Below are positions 35,215 through 42,180 of a DNA stretch of 44,104 bases, piece by piece. The notes beneath the pieces are model-generated. The model did not search any database. It saw only the letters and a program-made list of their open reading frames with translations, and had not been told where the DNA came from. The stretch comes from a virus. Where the stretch lies: positions 1 to 44,104 of the IMG/VR virus record IMGVR_UViG_3300042934_000234, one strand, 5' to 3'. The position numbers and the translations under genes are program-made. The first letter of the stretch is position 1; the number at the start of each line of letters is the position of its first letter.

Positions 35215-35705
35215 GCAGGACAAATATCGTCGAAACCTATTTGGACTTTAACGGTGGCATGGCGACACTGAGTGCATCAGAAGTCGCGTTTTTAATTGTC
35301 CATCACACAGGCGGCGCGGCTGGCGATGATTACTCTGCAGCAGAGATCCACCAGGATCACCAAATTAATAGGAGATGGGCAGGCATCGGCTATCATTACG
35401 TCATCCGTAAGGACGGCAGTATCGAACGAGGCAGACCGCGGCAATACCGCGGAGCGCATTGCCCGGATTTTAACTGGCGTTCGCTTGGCGTTCATCTGTG
35501 CGGGAATTTTGAGTTGGAAGAGCCCACTCCAGCACAACTGGAGTCGCTGGCGTTGCTGCTGGCTGACCTGTGCGAGATTTACGGACTGGAAGCTGAGTCG
35601 ATTGTTGGGCATCGGGATTGTTTGGCGACGGCGTGCCCGGGTGAGGCGTTGTATGCGCGGTTGCCGGAGATTAGGGATAATGTTGCCGTACTGGTAGCGG
35701 CATAA
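35211..35705 (+). CDS. N-acetylmuramoyl-L-alanine amidase (endolysin)
   Basis: A 164-residue Amidase_2/PGRP-type enzyme. Zinc ligands are seen as VHHTGG (H31/H32), and GHRDCLATACPG with a second His and the terminal Cys region near residues 136-147; GYHYVIRKDGSIERGR is the family core. It cuts the lactam-stem bond in peptidoglycan. No separate cell-wall binding domain is visible, and no signal peptide, so release depends on the holin. Confidence 0.93.
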   Translation: MSRTNIVETYLDFNGGMATLSASEVAFLIVHHTGGAAGDDYSAAEIHQDHQINRRWAGIGYHYVIRKDGSIERGRPRQYRGAHCPDFNWRSLGVHLCGNFELEEPTPAQLESLALLLADLCEIYGLEAESIVGHRDCLATACPGEALYARLPEIRDNVAVLVAA

Positions 35706-35721
35706 AATAGGAGGAATTGAC

Positions 35722-35892
35722 GTGAACAAGAAACTCGAAAAAGCAAAAACCACGTTGGACAAGGCCGGTCACGCGATCGATGATCATGTTGAGAAGAAGG
35801 CCGCAAAACACAACTTTACCAAGCCGCAGGTCTGGCTAGGTCTGGCGATCGGCGTTATCGCCGCCGTGGCGGTGGTCAAGTGGGTGCTATAG
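35722..35892 (+). CDS. 56-residue single-pass membrane protein in the lysis cassette
   Basis: GTG 35722 follows TAGGAGG (35708-35714). The product has a basic helical N-terminal half (LEKAKTTLDKAGHAIDDHVE, KKAAKHNF) and one C-terminal membrane helix (VWLGLAIGVIAAVAVVKWVL). Its TAG is immediately followed by the next ATG, and its last 13 bases overlap the alternative frame starting at 35880. It may be a lysis accessory or antiholin-like protein. Confidence 0.7.
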   Translation: MNKKLEKAKTTLDKAGHAIDDHVEKKAAKHNFTKPQVWLGLAIGVIAAVAVVKWVL

Positions 35893-36212
35893 ATGGCAAG
35901 AAAATTGGTTATATTATCGTTGCTGTTATTGCTCTGTTGTGTGCCATCTATTGGTATGGCAGCCGAGATAACGGACCAGGAGCTGACGCGACTCGAAGCA
36001 ATCTTCAATCAACTGGAGAGCAACAACAAGACGCAGGAAACAAAATTGATGAGAGCAAGCGAATTGCTGAAGAAGTCAGAGACTCAAATCAATCTGCTCA
36101 ACGAGAAGTTGAGTCTAGCAGAGCAATCAATCAGTCAAGCGCAGAACTCATTAGCGAAGGCAAATCAATCCTTGCAGGCATACGAGAAAGAAGTAAAGCG
36201 AGAGCGCAATAA
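35880..36212 (+). CDS. possible inner-membrane spanin subunit (Rz-like), overlapping frame
   Basis: A 110-codon frame from GTG 35880, overlapping the next gene almost completely in another frame. It has an N-terminal membrane helix (IGYIIVAVIALLCAIYWYG) and a hydrophilic helical rest (SKRIAEEVRDSNQSAQREV), the layout of an i-spanin. A GGTGG site lies at about 35870. Because T-rich membrane codons stay hydrophobic in shifted frames, it could also be a shadow of the next gene; the overlap of Rz and Rz1 genes in other phages makes a real gene plausible. Confidence 0.4.
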   Translation: MGAIDGKKIGYIIVAVIALLCAIYWYGSRDNGPGADATRSNLQSTGEQQQDAGNKIDESKRIAEEVRDSNQSAQREVESSRAINQSSAELISEGKSILAGIRERSKARAQ

Positions 36213-36270
36213 ATTAAAGTTTGAACGTAACCTATTACTCATCGCCGTTGGTGTATTAGCCTTTCGATAG
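35893..36270 (+). CDS. exported coiled-coil membrane protein, spanin-like
   Basis: A 125-residue protein whose ATG directly follows the previous TAG. It has a signal peptide (MARKLVILSLLLLLCCVPS, ending GMAA), a long coiled coil (about 30-105: ELTRLEAIFNQLES, SELLKKSETQINLLNEKLS) and a short C-terminal hydrophobic helix (LLLIAVGVLAF). Two Cys at 15-16 could serve as a non-canonical lipobox, otherwise cleavage after MAA is likely. N-terminal export plus C-terminal membrane helix is the architecture of unimolecular spanins, or it may be one partner of a two-component spanin. Function is inferred from position after the endolysin. Confidence 0.65.
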   Translation: MARKLVILSLLLLLCCVPSIGMAAEITDQELTRLEAIFNQLESNNKTQETKLMRASELLKKSETQINLLNEKLSLAEQSISQAQNSLAKANQSLQAYEKEVKRERNKLKFERNLLLIAVGVLAFR

Positions 36271-36297
36271 GCTGACTATAGTTTGCCTCCTTGCCTT

Positions 36298-36330
36298 AGC
36301 CCTGGCCGTTTGGCTGGGGCTTTTTTTATT
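36298..36330 (+). terminator. terminator of the lysis operon
   Basis: AGCCCTGGCC (36298-36307) pairs with GGCTGGGGCT (36312-36321) around GTTT, with two G-T pairs, followed by seven T residues. Strong rho-independent signal. Confidence 0.88.
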
Positions 36331-36331
36331 T

Positions 36332-36363
36332 TTGTAGATTTATTGCATAAAATGCGATATATT
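36332..36363 (+). promoter_or_regulatory. possible promoter for the channel-TIR cassette
   Basis: TTGTAG (36332-36337) and GATATA (36356-36361, 18-base spacing) upstream of the cassette. Weak matches in an AT-rich stretch. Confidence 0.3.
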
Positions 36364-36406
36364 GGAATTGTTGGTGAATATGGGACAGCCCTTGAGAGGT
36401 GTTGCG

Positions 36407-37018
36407 ATGCAAAACGGCTTTTTATATGAAATTATCGTAAAGATCATTGTTGCATTAAACTATTTAAATTTGGTTGAATTATTTAAGTGTGTCGCCAGAA
36501 GACTAACTACGGTAGAAGAGAATAAGAAAGCAAGTATTAACATCGCTATCGATATTTTTATCGTTATGAAATGGGTGTTAATTATTATCTTTTGGGCTAA
36601 TCAATGGAGTGAGTACTGGTATTCTTTTGTTGCTTTCTATTTGATCGCGTTTAATTTACATACGTACTTCTATTATCACATATGGGAAGACCGAGCCATA
36701 ACTAACGTTCAAATCTCGATAGAACGAGTTAAGCGTCGATTCGTCAACCTCATTCTCGCGATAGCCTTTTCTACGGTATGTTATGCATATCTGTATGCAG
36801 TTTGTTTTCGAGACCAATTTACGTGGGCGTATGGCGTCTCAACCAACATCGCGGCTATTCAGTATAGTATGGCCAATATTTTCGGCGGATCAAATGATAT
36901 TGTTAAGCCCAACACCGACATAGGTGAAATGATTTTGATATCTCAACTTATAGTGACTTTTCTATTTATCACGATTATAATGTCGCGGTCTATCCCGCAG
37001 TTTGAAGTAAAAGAATGA
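36407..37018 (+). CDS. four-helix membrane protein with K+-channel-like pore region
   Basis: ATG 36407 has GAGAGGTG (36394-36401) five bases upstream and gives 203 residues; an upstream TTG/ATG would add up to 15. Four membrane helices near 45-63, 70-90, 113-133 and 168-193 are seen. Between helices 3 and 4, the segment IQYSMANIFGGSNDIVKP lines up with the pore helix and filter of two-helix-pore K+ channels (YxS...TVGYGDIVP), but the filter itself is degenerate. It overlaps the ThsB-like TIR gene by 4 bases in the ATG frame (37015) and is AT-rich relative to the phage. A membrane effector activated by a TIR signal is the working idea. Confidence 0.7.
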   Translation: MQNGFLYEIIVKIIVALNYLNLVELFKCVARRLTTVEENKKASINIAIDIFIVMKWVLIIIFWANQWSEYWYSFVAFYLIAFNLHTYFYYHIWEDRAITNVQISIERVKRRFVNLILAIAFSTVCYAYLYAVCFRDQFTWAYGVSTNIAAIQYSMANIFGGSNDIVKPNTDIGEMILISQLIVTFLFITIIMSRSIPQFEVKE

Positions 37019-37032
37019 TGGAGGTTTTTAAT

Positions 37033-37536
37033 ATGGCTTACCGAAACAAAACGTATGTCTGTTTTGATGCGGATAATGATATGAATTATTATTCACTTAT
37101 GAAGGCGTGGAAACAAAACGACAATACTAACTTTGATTTTTACAATGCTCATGATCTTAACAATCTCCGGGATGGAAGTAGCGACGACACGATAAAAAGG
37201 AAGCTTTGGGAGCGGCTACTTAATACAAAGTTTTTTGTTATATTAATTGGCGAACATACAAAAAACCTTTATAAGTTTGTTAGGTGGGAAATAGAACAAG
37301 CTCTTAGTCTTGGGCTACCAATTATTGCGGTTAACTTGAATGGGAAACGGCGAAAAGATGACGAGTTGTGTCCTCCCATTATTCGGGACGAACTAGCGGT
37401 TCACGTCAGCTTTCAGGCAGCTATTATGCAAAAATCACTTGAATCATGGGGCATCGATCACGATAGTTATAAAAAACAAGGTAAAACTGGAGCGTTTCAT
37501 TACCCGGATAGCGTTTATAAAGATCTAGGGTTGTAA
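37033..37536 (+). CDS. ThsB-like TIR domain protein (DUF1863)
   Basis: ATG 37033 is preferred for its GGAGG site (37020-37024), giving 167 residues. The fold is the ThsB/MTH538 TIR-like domain: first strand KTYVCFDADND, then FDFYNAHDLNN, FFVILIGEHTKN and helix FVRWEIEQAL with a Glu (E86/E88) at the place of the TIR catalytic residue, ending LGLPIIAVNLNG. ThsB proteins of Thoeris sense phage and make an NAD-derived signal for a partner effector. Here the partner would be the channel-like protein; no SIR2-SLOG or Macro ThsA is nearby. A terminator follows. Confidence 0.8.
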   Translation: MAYRNKTYVCFDADNDMNYYSLMKAWKQNDNTNFDFYNAHDLNNLRDGSSDDTIKRKLWERLLNTKFFVILIGEHTKNLYKFVRWEIEQALSLGLPIIAVNLNGKRRKDDELCPPIIRDELAVHVSFQAAIMQKSLESWGIDHDSYKKQGKTGAFHYPDSVYKDLGL

Positions 37537-37557
37537 TAACAAATTGAAACACAGTAG

Positions 37558-37587
37558 CCGCTTATCCTTCGGGGTAAGCGGATTTTT
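37558..37587 (+). terminator. terminator of the channel-TIR cassette
   Basis: CCGCTTATCC (37558-37567), TTCG tetraloop, GGGTAAGCGG (37572-37581) and ATTTTT. Strong signal that isolates the cassette. Confidence 0.9.
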
Positions 37588-37601
37588 CTATTTATTACCG
37601 C

Positions 37602-37630
37602 TTTACTTCTTCGAACATTTGTTCTAAAAT
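37602..37630 (+). promoter_or_regulatory. SOS promoter with LexA box
   Basis: TTTACT (37602-37607) and TAAAAT (37625-37630) with 17-base spacing. The LexA box CGAACATTTGTTCT (37612-37625) lies across the spacer and matches the Firmicutes consensus CGAACRNRYGTTYG in twelve of fourteen positions. LexA would block RNA polymerase until DNA damage. Confidence 0.75.
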
Positions 37631-37665
37631 CAACTTACAAACATCCGTTCTGTAGAGGTGAAATC

Positions 37666-37902
37666 ATGCGTAAAGTATTCGTCACAGTCCTAGCCGAACA
37701 CGACACAATCGGCCGATGCAAGCCACTATCAATCACCTGGGAGGATGGCCGCATATACGAGATCGACCGCATCCTGGACGTTAGACAGGCGGCATCGCTC
37801 AAGGCCGGCGGCATAGGGATACGGTACAAGTGCCGGATCATGGGCAAAGAGACGTATCTGTTTGATGAGGAAGGCCGCTGGTTTGTCGAGGCAAAGCATT
37901 AA
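37666..37902 (+). CDS. SOS-regulated small protein
   Basis: A 78-residue beta-rich protein (VFVTVLAEHDTIGRCKPLSI, GRIYEIDRILDVRQA, GIRYKCRIMGKETYLF, EGRWFVEAK) with GAGGTGA (37653-37659) before its ATG. It sits 36 bases downstream of the LexA-box promoter, so it is very likely induced by DNA damage. Similar proteins occur near SOS repair genes in Clostridia and Negativicutes, but I cannot name a function. Together with Ku it makes a DNA-damage module. Confidence 0.7.
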   Translation: MRKVFVTVLAEHDTIGRCKPLSITWEDGRIYEIDRILDVRQAASLKAGGIGIRYKCRIMGKETYLFDEEGRWFVEAKH

Positions 37903-37937
37903 GCCATCTATTCCCACAGGAAACCGGCTTATAATTC

Positions 37938-37946
37938 TGATATAAT
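37938..37946 (+). promoter_or_regulatory. extended -10 promoter for ku
   Basis: TGATATAAT matches the extended -10 element TGnTATAAT; no good -35 is seen at the right distance. It lies 70 bases before the ku start. Confidence 0.5.
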
Positions 37947-38015
37947 GAAAGCAAATAGAGTTATCTGTGGCATCACCATAGGTAACTTTTCTTTTATCAG
38001 AAAGCAGGTGGGATG

Positions 38016-38828
38016 ATGCGCCCGATTTGGAAAGGAATACTCTCCTTTGGTCTCGTGAACGTACCTGTTACTATGTTTTCCGCTATCCAGAAGAAAACTA
38101 TTACCTTCAACCAGTTGCGGCGGTCGGACCATAGCCGTATCAAATACAAGAAGGTCGCTAGCGATGGCGTTGAAGTCGAACAGAATGAAATAGTCCGCGG
38201 CTATGAAGTGTCGCCTGACCGCTATGTGGTTATAGAGGACGGCGAATTAGAGGCTATCGCACCTAAGGCCAGCAGACATATTGAGATAGCCGAATTTGTT
38301 AAACTACAGGAGATCGACCCGCGCCACTATGACAGCTCGTATTATCTGGCGCCGGATCAGGGAGCAGGTAAAGCCTATGCGCTGTTGCTGGCTGCCATGG
38401 CGGAGGCAGATGTCGTGGGCATCGCTCGTTTCGTGCTTCGCAGCAAAGAGTACCTGGCGGCGATCCGTCCAGCCGGTAATGCGTTGACACTATCGACCAT
38501 GTTGTTTGCCGACGAGATCCTGCCGGCAGAGCGACTTGATTCGTATCTTCCTCAGGACGCCAAACTGACCGATAAAGAAATGGATATGGCCCGGCTGTTC
38601 ATTCAGTCGCAGACGGCTAAGTTTGAGCCTGAGAAGTATGAAAACGAGTATTATAAAGCAGTTACACAGCTGATCGATCGGAAAGCGGAGACCGGCACGG
38701 TGGCAACTGCCGAGCGTGCATCCGGCAAGGTGCTCGATATCATGGCTGCGCTTGAGGCTAGCCTAAAGGCAGTGCAACCGAAGTTGCAGAAGGAGAAAAA
38801 GACAAGGAAGAAAGCATCCGGAGCGTGA
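38016..38828 (+). CDS. ku: Ku family DNA end-binding protein
   Basis: A 270-residue bacterial Ku (ATG 38016 with AGGTG at 38006-38010, giving the canonical MRPIWKGILSFGLVNVPV start). The core Ku barrel continues with ITFNQLRRSDHSRIKYKKV, RGYEVSPDRYVVIED and SYYLAPDQGAGKAYALL, and the C-terminal part includes EKYENEYYKAVTQLI and a basic tail (KKTRKKAS). Ku binds double-strand ends and recruits LigD for end joining. No ligase is in the window, so the host or an unseen gene must supply it. A Ku gene within a prophage is uncommon; it may protect the linear genome or be cargo. Confidence 0.93.
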   Translation: MRPIWKGILSFGLVNVPVTMFSAIQKKTITFNQLRRSDHSRIKYKKVASDGVEVEQNEIVRGYEVSPDRYVVIEDGELEAIAPKASRHIEIAEFVKLQEIDPRHYDSSYYLAPDQGAGKAYALLLAAMAEADVVGIARFVLRSKEYLAAIRPAGNALTLSTMLFADEILPAERLDSYLPQDAKLTDKEMDMARLFIQSQTAKFEPEKYENEYYKAVTQLIDRKAETGTVATAERASGKVLDIMAALEASLKAVQPKLQKEKKTRKKASGA

Positions 38829-38833
38829 AGAGG

Positions 38834-38858
38834 GCCACCCGTATATGGGTGGCTTCTT
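38834..38858 (+). terminator. terminator after ku
   Basis: GCCACCC (38834-38840), GTATAT loop, GGGTGGC (38847-38853), then TTCTTT. Confidence 0.8.
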
Positions 38859-38863
38859 TGCAA

Positions 38864-38890
38864 TTAAAAAGGAGTAGATTGCTCTACTCC
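38864..38890 (-). terminator. terminator of the reverse-strand exported gene
   Basis: Read on the reverse strand: GGAGTAGA, four-base loop, TCTACTCC (38871-38890) followed by TTTTTAA. It faces the ku terminator. Confidence 0.8.
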
Positions 38891-38896
38891 AGGGGC

Positions 38897-39436
38897 CTAT
38901 TTAGGCAGTTTTTTAATCTCAGCATCAAGGTCAAACGCAAAAACATCTGCCCATTCTTTAAGCGTTTCTATTGTTATCGGTACGATCATGGGTTGCTGGT
39001 TTGAGAATTGTAGCTTAATCTGCATTGTTTTTCCGTTTTTAATCGCCTTGTGAAAATTGTCATCCTTATATATAGTTCTCATTGCCGAGGTGTGTAGCAA
39101 TCGTTTGTCTGGTAGTCCATGGTCGCGCGTGTGCCATATAAATTCCTGCCCGTGCGGGTCCCCGTCAACTAAGTAATACGCGCTTTTAGTAAAAAAATGA
39201 TATTTGTTGTCAATGATAATAAAGTTTATATACGTAGGAGTATACTTTTCTAGCTTTGGCGAAAACATTTTAGTCGCTATTGCGGTTATGCTTAGCGTGT
39301 CGGTTACATTAACAGTTTTTGTGCTGGAAATCGTAAACGTATTTGAGAACTGGTCAAAATTGCGCTTTATTTCGGCTGACGCTGGCGGCATGGCAACTGC
39401 CATAGTTAATAGAAGCATTAACAAAACTTTTTTCAC
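38897..39436 (-). CDS. exported protein of unknown function
   Basis: A 179-residue protein on the reverse strand from GTG at 39436, with AAGGAG about 9 bases upstream. The N-terminus is a Sec signal peptide (MKKVLLMLLLTMAVAMPPASA, cut after ASA). The mature part is beta-rich (FSNTFTISSTKTVNV, YINFIIIDNKYHFF, LQFSNQQPMIVPITIE) and ends EIKKLPK. No family is recognised. One of only two reverse-strand genes, it is convergent to ku and looks like lysogenic cargo expressed from the prophage. Confidence 0.75.
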   Translation of the reverse strand: MKKVLLMLLLTMAVAMPPASAEIKRNFDQFSNTFTISSTKTVNVTDTLSITAIATKMFSPKLEKYTPTYINFIIIDNKYHFFTKSAYYLVDGDPHGQEFIWHTRDHGLPDKRLLHTSAMRTIYKDDNFHKAIKNGKTMQIKLQFSNQQPMIVPITIETLKEWADVFAFDLDAEIKKLPK

Positions 39437-39462
39437 TTTTTACAACTCCTTACAGGAATATT

Positions 39463-39491
39463 TTGTTATTGTCAGAATATCATAGTATATT
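39463..39491 (+). promoter_or_regulatory. promoter for the XRE regulator
   Basis: TTGTTA (39463-39468) and TATATT (39486-39491) with 17-base spacing, 22 bases before the ATG at 39513. Confidence 0.6.
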
Positions 39492-39512
39492 AGGCATGGC
39501 AAGGGTGATGGG

Positions 39513-39743
39513 ATGATTAAGGTGTTTATTCGCGAACGGCGCATGGAACGACACATGACGCAGAAGCAGTTAGCCGAAAAGCTAAAGAATAGCGCGGGAA
39601 AGCCTTTAAGTCAGAGTGATTTAAGTCGATACGAAAAGGGAAAGCCATTACCTCCGTTGGATATTCTTTATCAAATAGCTGTTGTTTTGAAATATAAACT
39701 AGACGACCTTGTACCGGTCGAACTTGATGAGCCTAAAAAATAG
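39513..39743 (+). CDS. XRE-family transcriptional regulator
   Basis: A 76-residue HTH_XRE protein: RERRMERHMTQKQLAEKLKN, a turn with SQSDLSRYEKGKPLPPLDIL and YQIAVVLKYKLDDLV. DNA-binding only, no effector domain. It lies divergently from the exported-protein gene with a good promoter and terminates in its own hairpin, suggesting a stand-alone regulator of lysogeny or cargo genes. Confidence 0.85.
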   Translation: MIKVFIRERRMERHMTQKQLAEKLKNSAGKPLSQSDLSRYEKGKPLPPLDILYQIAVVLKYKLDDLVPVELDEPKK

Positions 39744-39755
39744 GCTCATTTTTAT
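39727..39755 (+). terminator. terminator of the XRE gene
   Basis: ATGAGCCTA (39727-39735), AAAAA loop, TAGGCTCAT (39741-39749), then TTTTT. The stop codon lies in the stem. Confidence 0.85.
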
Positions 39756-39793
39756 TTTGTCCATTTTTATTCATTATTAACAACTTTTTGGGG

Positions 39794-39848
39794 ATATATG
39801 CATATATATAAACTAGAAAAAACAACAGAGGGGTGAATATAGCACCCC
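39794..39848 (+). repeat. palindrome and hairpin upstream of the FtsK module
   Basis: ATATATGCATATAT (39794-39807) is a perfect 14-bp palindrome. A second stem GGGGTG (39830-39835) pairs with CACCCC (39843-39848) around AATATAG. They lie between the XRE terminator and the FtsK module and could be a promoter/operator, origin or oriT-like element. Confidence 0.5.
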
Positions 39849-39870
39849 ATATAGCGAAGGAGGGATTGAG

Positions 39871-40149
39871 GTGTTAGAAATACCGATAGCGACCAAGGTT
39901 ATTCCGTTGGCGATTGCTGGATTGATTGCTCTCTCGCCATTGCCAAAACCTGATGCATTATTCGAAATGGCTAAAACCACAAAGATTCACAAAGAGCATG
40001 TGACAACTGATAACGGCTATACAGAAACTATCACTATTACCGAGCGTGATTCTAACGAGAAGAAGGGTATAGTGTCAAAAGCGGGTTCTGAAATCTGGCA
40101 AGTTGGCAAGGGTGTTTGCAAGAAAGTCTACTGGTGGATTAAAAAGTAA
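39871..40149 (+). CDS. small membrane protein ahead of the FtsK-like ATPase
   Basis: A 92-residue protein from GTG 39871, with AAGGAGG at 39857-39863. One hydrophobic segment at residues 9-25 (VIPLAIAGLIALSPLP) and a soluble rest with a terminal KKVYWWIKK. The TAA overlaps the next ATG (TAATG), so it is coupled to the ATPase, which itself has no membrane helix; it may anchor the ATPase. Confidence 0.65.
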   Translation: MLEIPIATKVIPLAIAGLIALSPLPKPDALFEMAKTTKIHKEHVTTDNGYTETITITERDSNEKKGIVSKAGSEIWQVGKGVCKKVYWWIKK

Positions 40150-41234
40150 TGGGCATGTTGGCGAAATGGTTAGCCAAGCGAAGAGGAACAGAATTGCCTT
40201 TCGTTGTTGCCGATACGGTAAAAATACTGTGGCCTGATGAAACGCCGACACTAATCAGGCAGAGCAAGACAGACACAGGTTATGAGTTTGTATATGTCGT
40301 GCCAAGAAATATGAGTTTTGATGACTTCACTCGAAAAGAGGGTAATTTTAGAGCGTCTACAGGCTGCAAAATAGCCTTCGATATCAACGGCAAAGCGTTA
40401 ACCATGCAAGTGTTTGAAGCGGAGTTGCCAAAAGAAATAGACTATGAATGGAATCCTGCCGACTATCAGAAAATGCATCTACCTATACCGCTTGGAATCG
40501 GCCTAGATGGTGTGTGTGTAGTTGACTTGGCAGAACTACCTCACATGTTTCTTTCGGGGCCAACAGGCACAGGTAAGAGCATGATAACACGATCGATAGC
40601 AACTAGCTTACAGATCGGCAGCGCAGAAAAGATGTATATGGTGATTGTGGATTATGGCGAGGTTGACTATCTTTGGTTAGAAAATCACGCTTTGTTAGTG
40701 ACAGACCAAGAAAAGGCATTACAAGTCTTTCAGTTATTGAACAAGGAAATGGACAGACGAAAGAAGCTATTAGTCAAATATCGAGTTGAGAAAGTCACTA
40801 AGCTGCCCGAGCCGATACCGTTTATCGTTGTACTGATAGATGAGTTTGTAGAGATCAAGGATGATGATAAGTCCGTTAAGCTAGTTGATCGGCTATGCAG
40901 GGTTGGCAGAAAAACAGGCATACATATTGTTGCTGCTACACAAAGATTGTCACATACGGCTGTAAAAGGTGCAGGTGATATTAAACATAACTTCCCTGCT
41001 AGGCTGTCTTTCCGCTGCGATGCGGTAAACAGTCGGATGATTCTTGGTGACGATTGCGACCTAGCCAGCAAACTGCCTAATGTAAGAGGAAGGGCGATAT
41101 TCCGTAATGGCGATCCGGTTGAATTGCAGACGTTCAAGATTGATCCGCCATTGGCCGAGAAGTTAGTGAATCAGCTTCCTTACAGGGAGGTTTTCAAGGT
41201 TGAACCAGCATCAATTCTGTTACCACCGCGATAG
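40149..41234 (+). CDS. FtsK/SpoIIIE (TcpA/HerA-type) DNA translocase
   Basis: A 361-residue RecA-fold ATPase. Walker A GPTGTGKS (137-144, K143), Walker B FIVVLIDEFVEI near residues 226-237, and AATQRLSHTAVKGAGDIKHNF as the sensor/hexamer region. Unlike TcpA coupling proteins of ICEs it lacks N-terminal membrane helices, a role the preceding small protein may fill. Paired with a replication-relaxation gene that starts inside its 3' end, it resembles mobilisation or segregation modules of plasmids and ICEs. Confidence 0.85.
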   Translation: MGMLAKWLAKRRGTELPFVVADTVKILWPDETPTLIRQSKTDTGYEFVYVVPRNMSFDDFTRKEGNFRASTGCKIAFDINGKALTMQVFEAELPKEIDYEWNPADYQKMHLPIPLGIGLDGVCVVDLAELPHMFLSGPTGTGKSMITRSIATSLQIGSAEKMYMVIVDYGEVDYLWLENHALLVTDQEKALQVFQLLNKEMDRRKKLLVKYRVEKVTKLPEPIPFIVVLIDEFVEIKDDDKSVKLVDRLCRVGRKTGIHIVAATQRLSHTAVKGAGDIKHNFPARLSFRCDAVNSRMILGDDCDLASKLPNVRGRAIFRNGDPVELQTFKIDPPLAEKLVNQLPYREVFKVEPASILLPPR

Positions 41235-41811
41235 CGAAATAATCCTATCGCTGAAAAGCATGGGTGCGCTCGATCTTTATCAAATCAGGTATTTGCACTT
41301 TCCTAGCATCAGAACGGCGCGGCGCAGACTGGAAGTATTGGCTGAGAGGAAAAGTATCAATCGCGTTCGCCCGTCTATGGATGTGCCATTTCATTACTGG
41401 ATAGGCAAGAAGCCGGGGCAATTAGAGCACAGAATCGGCGTGAACTATACTCGGCTGTTCTTGCAAAAGTGGGAAAAAAGCCTGCAATCCTGGGAATACG
41501 AACCGCAGTATTATGACATTCTCAGGCCGGATGGATTTGCAACGGTTAAAACAGGCAATGAATTAAGCTGTTATTTTATTGAGTTTGACCGCTGCTTCGA
41601 CCCTTTTGATAAGGTGCAAAAATATAATCTGCTTTATTCGTCCCGGGAGTTTGCTGAAGCATGGTGGGCGAAATCTGTTAAGCGGTTCCCTGTTATCCTT
41701 GTCGTCAGTGAGGACGTTGACAGAGCGAAGAAAGGATTAAAAGACAATAAGCATAACCTTGAATTTCGGATCATGGACTATCGGCAGATTAAGGAGGGGT
41801 TCATGTGTTAG
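41200..41811 (+). CDS. replication-relaxation family protein
   Basis: A 203-residue protein from TTG 41200 behind AGGGAGG (41184-41190), overlapping the ATPase by 35 bases. N-terminal winged helix (SEIILSLKSMGALDLYQIRYL, ARRRLEVLAERKSI) and C-terminal part with HRIGVNYTRLFLQ, PDGFATV, CYFIEFDRC and FPVILVVSED match the Replic_Relax family of plasmid and ICE proteins, which has a restriction-endonuclease-like fold pattern. It probably binds or nicks DNA at an origin of this module. Confidence 0.75.
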   Translation: MNQHQFCYHRDSEIILSLKSMGALDLYQIRYLHFPSIRTARRRLEVLAERKSINRVRPSMDVPFHYWIGKKPGQLEHRIGVNYTRLFLQKWEKSLQSWEYEPQYYDILRPDGFATVKTGNELSCYFIEFDRCFDPFDKVQKYNLLYSSREFAEAWWAKSVKRFPVILVVSEDVDRAKKGLKDNKHNLEFRIMDYRQIKEGFMC

Positions 41812-42035
41812 GTAGCATGCTTTATGAAGTGTTTATTAAACCCAGCGGCGTTGGTTTCCCTATTACCCTTGTCGTGGTGCTGAACTTTGGTGTATGGGTT
41901 TATTCAGAAATTATCATGGCAACAGGTGGAGAAACTAGAAGCATCGAGAAGCTTAAGAAATTCATGGTAATAAATACTGTACTAGGCGCAGCAATGCTAA
42001 TTGTTAATGGAATTTTCGGCAAGATGCAAGGGTGA
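41805..42035 (+). CDS. small two-helix membrane protein
   Basis: A 76-residue protein from GTG 41805 overlapping the previous stop, with AAGGAGGGG upstream. Two membrane helices (FPITLVVVLNFGVWVYSEII, VINTVLGAAMLIVNGIFG) flank a charged loop. Coupled to the replication-relaxation gene; unknown function. Confidence 0.65.
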   Translation: MLGSMLYEVFIKPSGVGFPITLVVVLNFGVWVYSEIIMATGGETRSIEKLKKFMVINTVLGAAMLIVNGIFGKMQG

Positions 42036-42180
42036 TAGTGTCAGTGTTGCCACTTCCCCTAACACCCTTTGTTCGTGAAGTTTGTGTCTGTTTTGTCTGG
42101 CTCTAAGGCTGTTTTTTGTAGTAATGATGCTATGGATATCTGTATATGGCGCGGTATAGGTTGCGGTACAGGAGGGTTTT

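Noticed and set aside
39204-39485. Open frame opposite the exported protein
   Set aside because: It lies antisense to a gene with signal peptide, start site and terminator.
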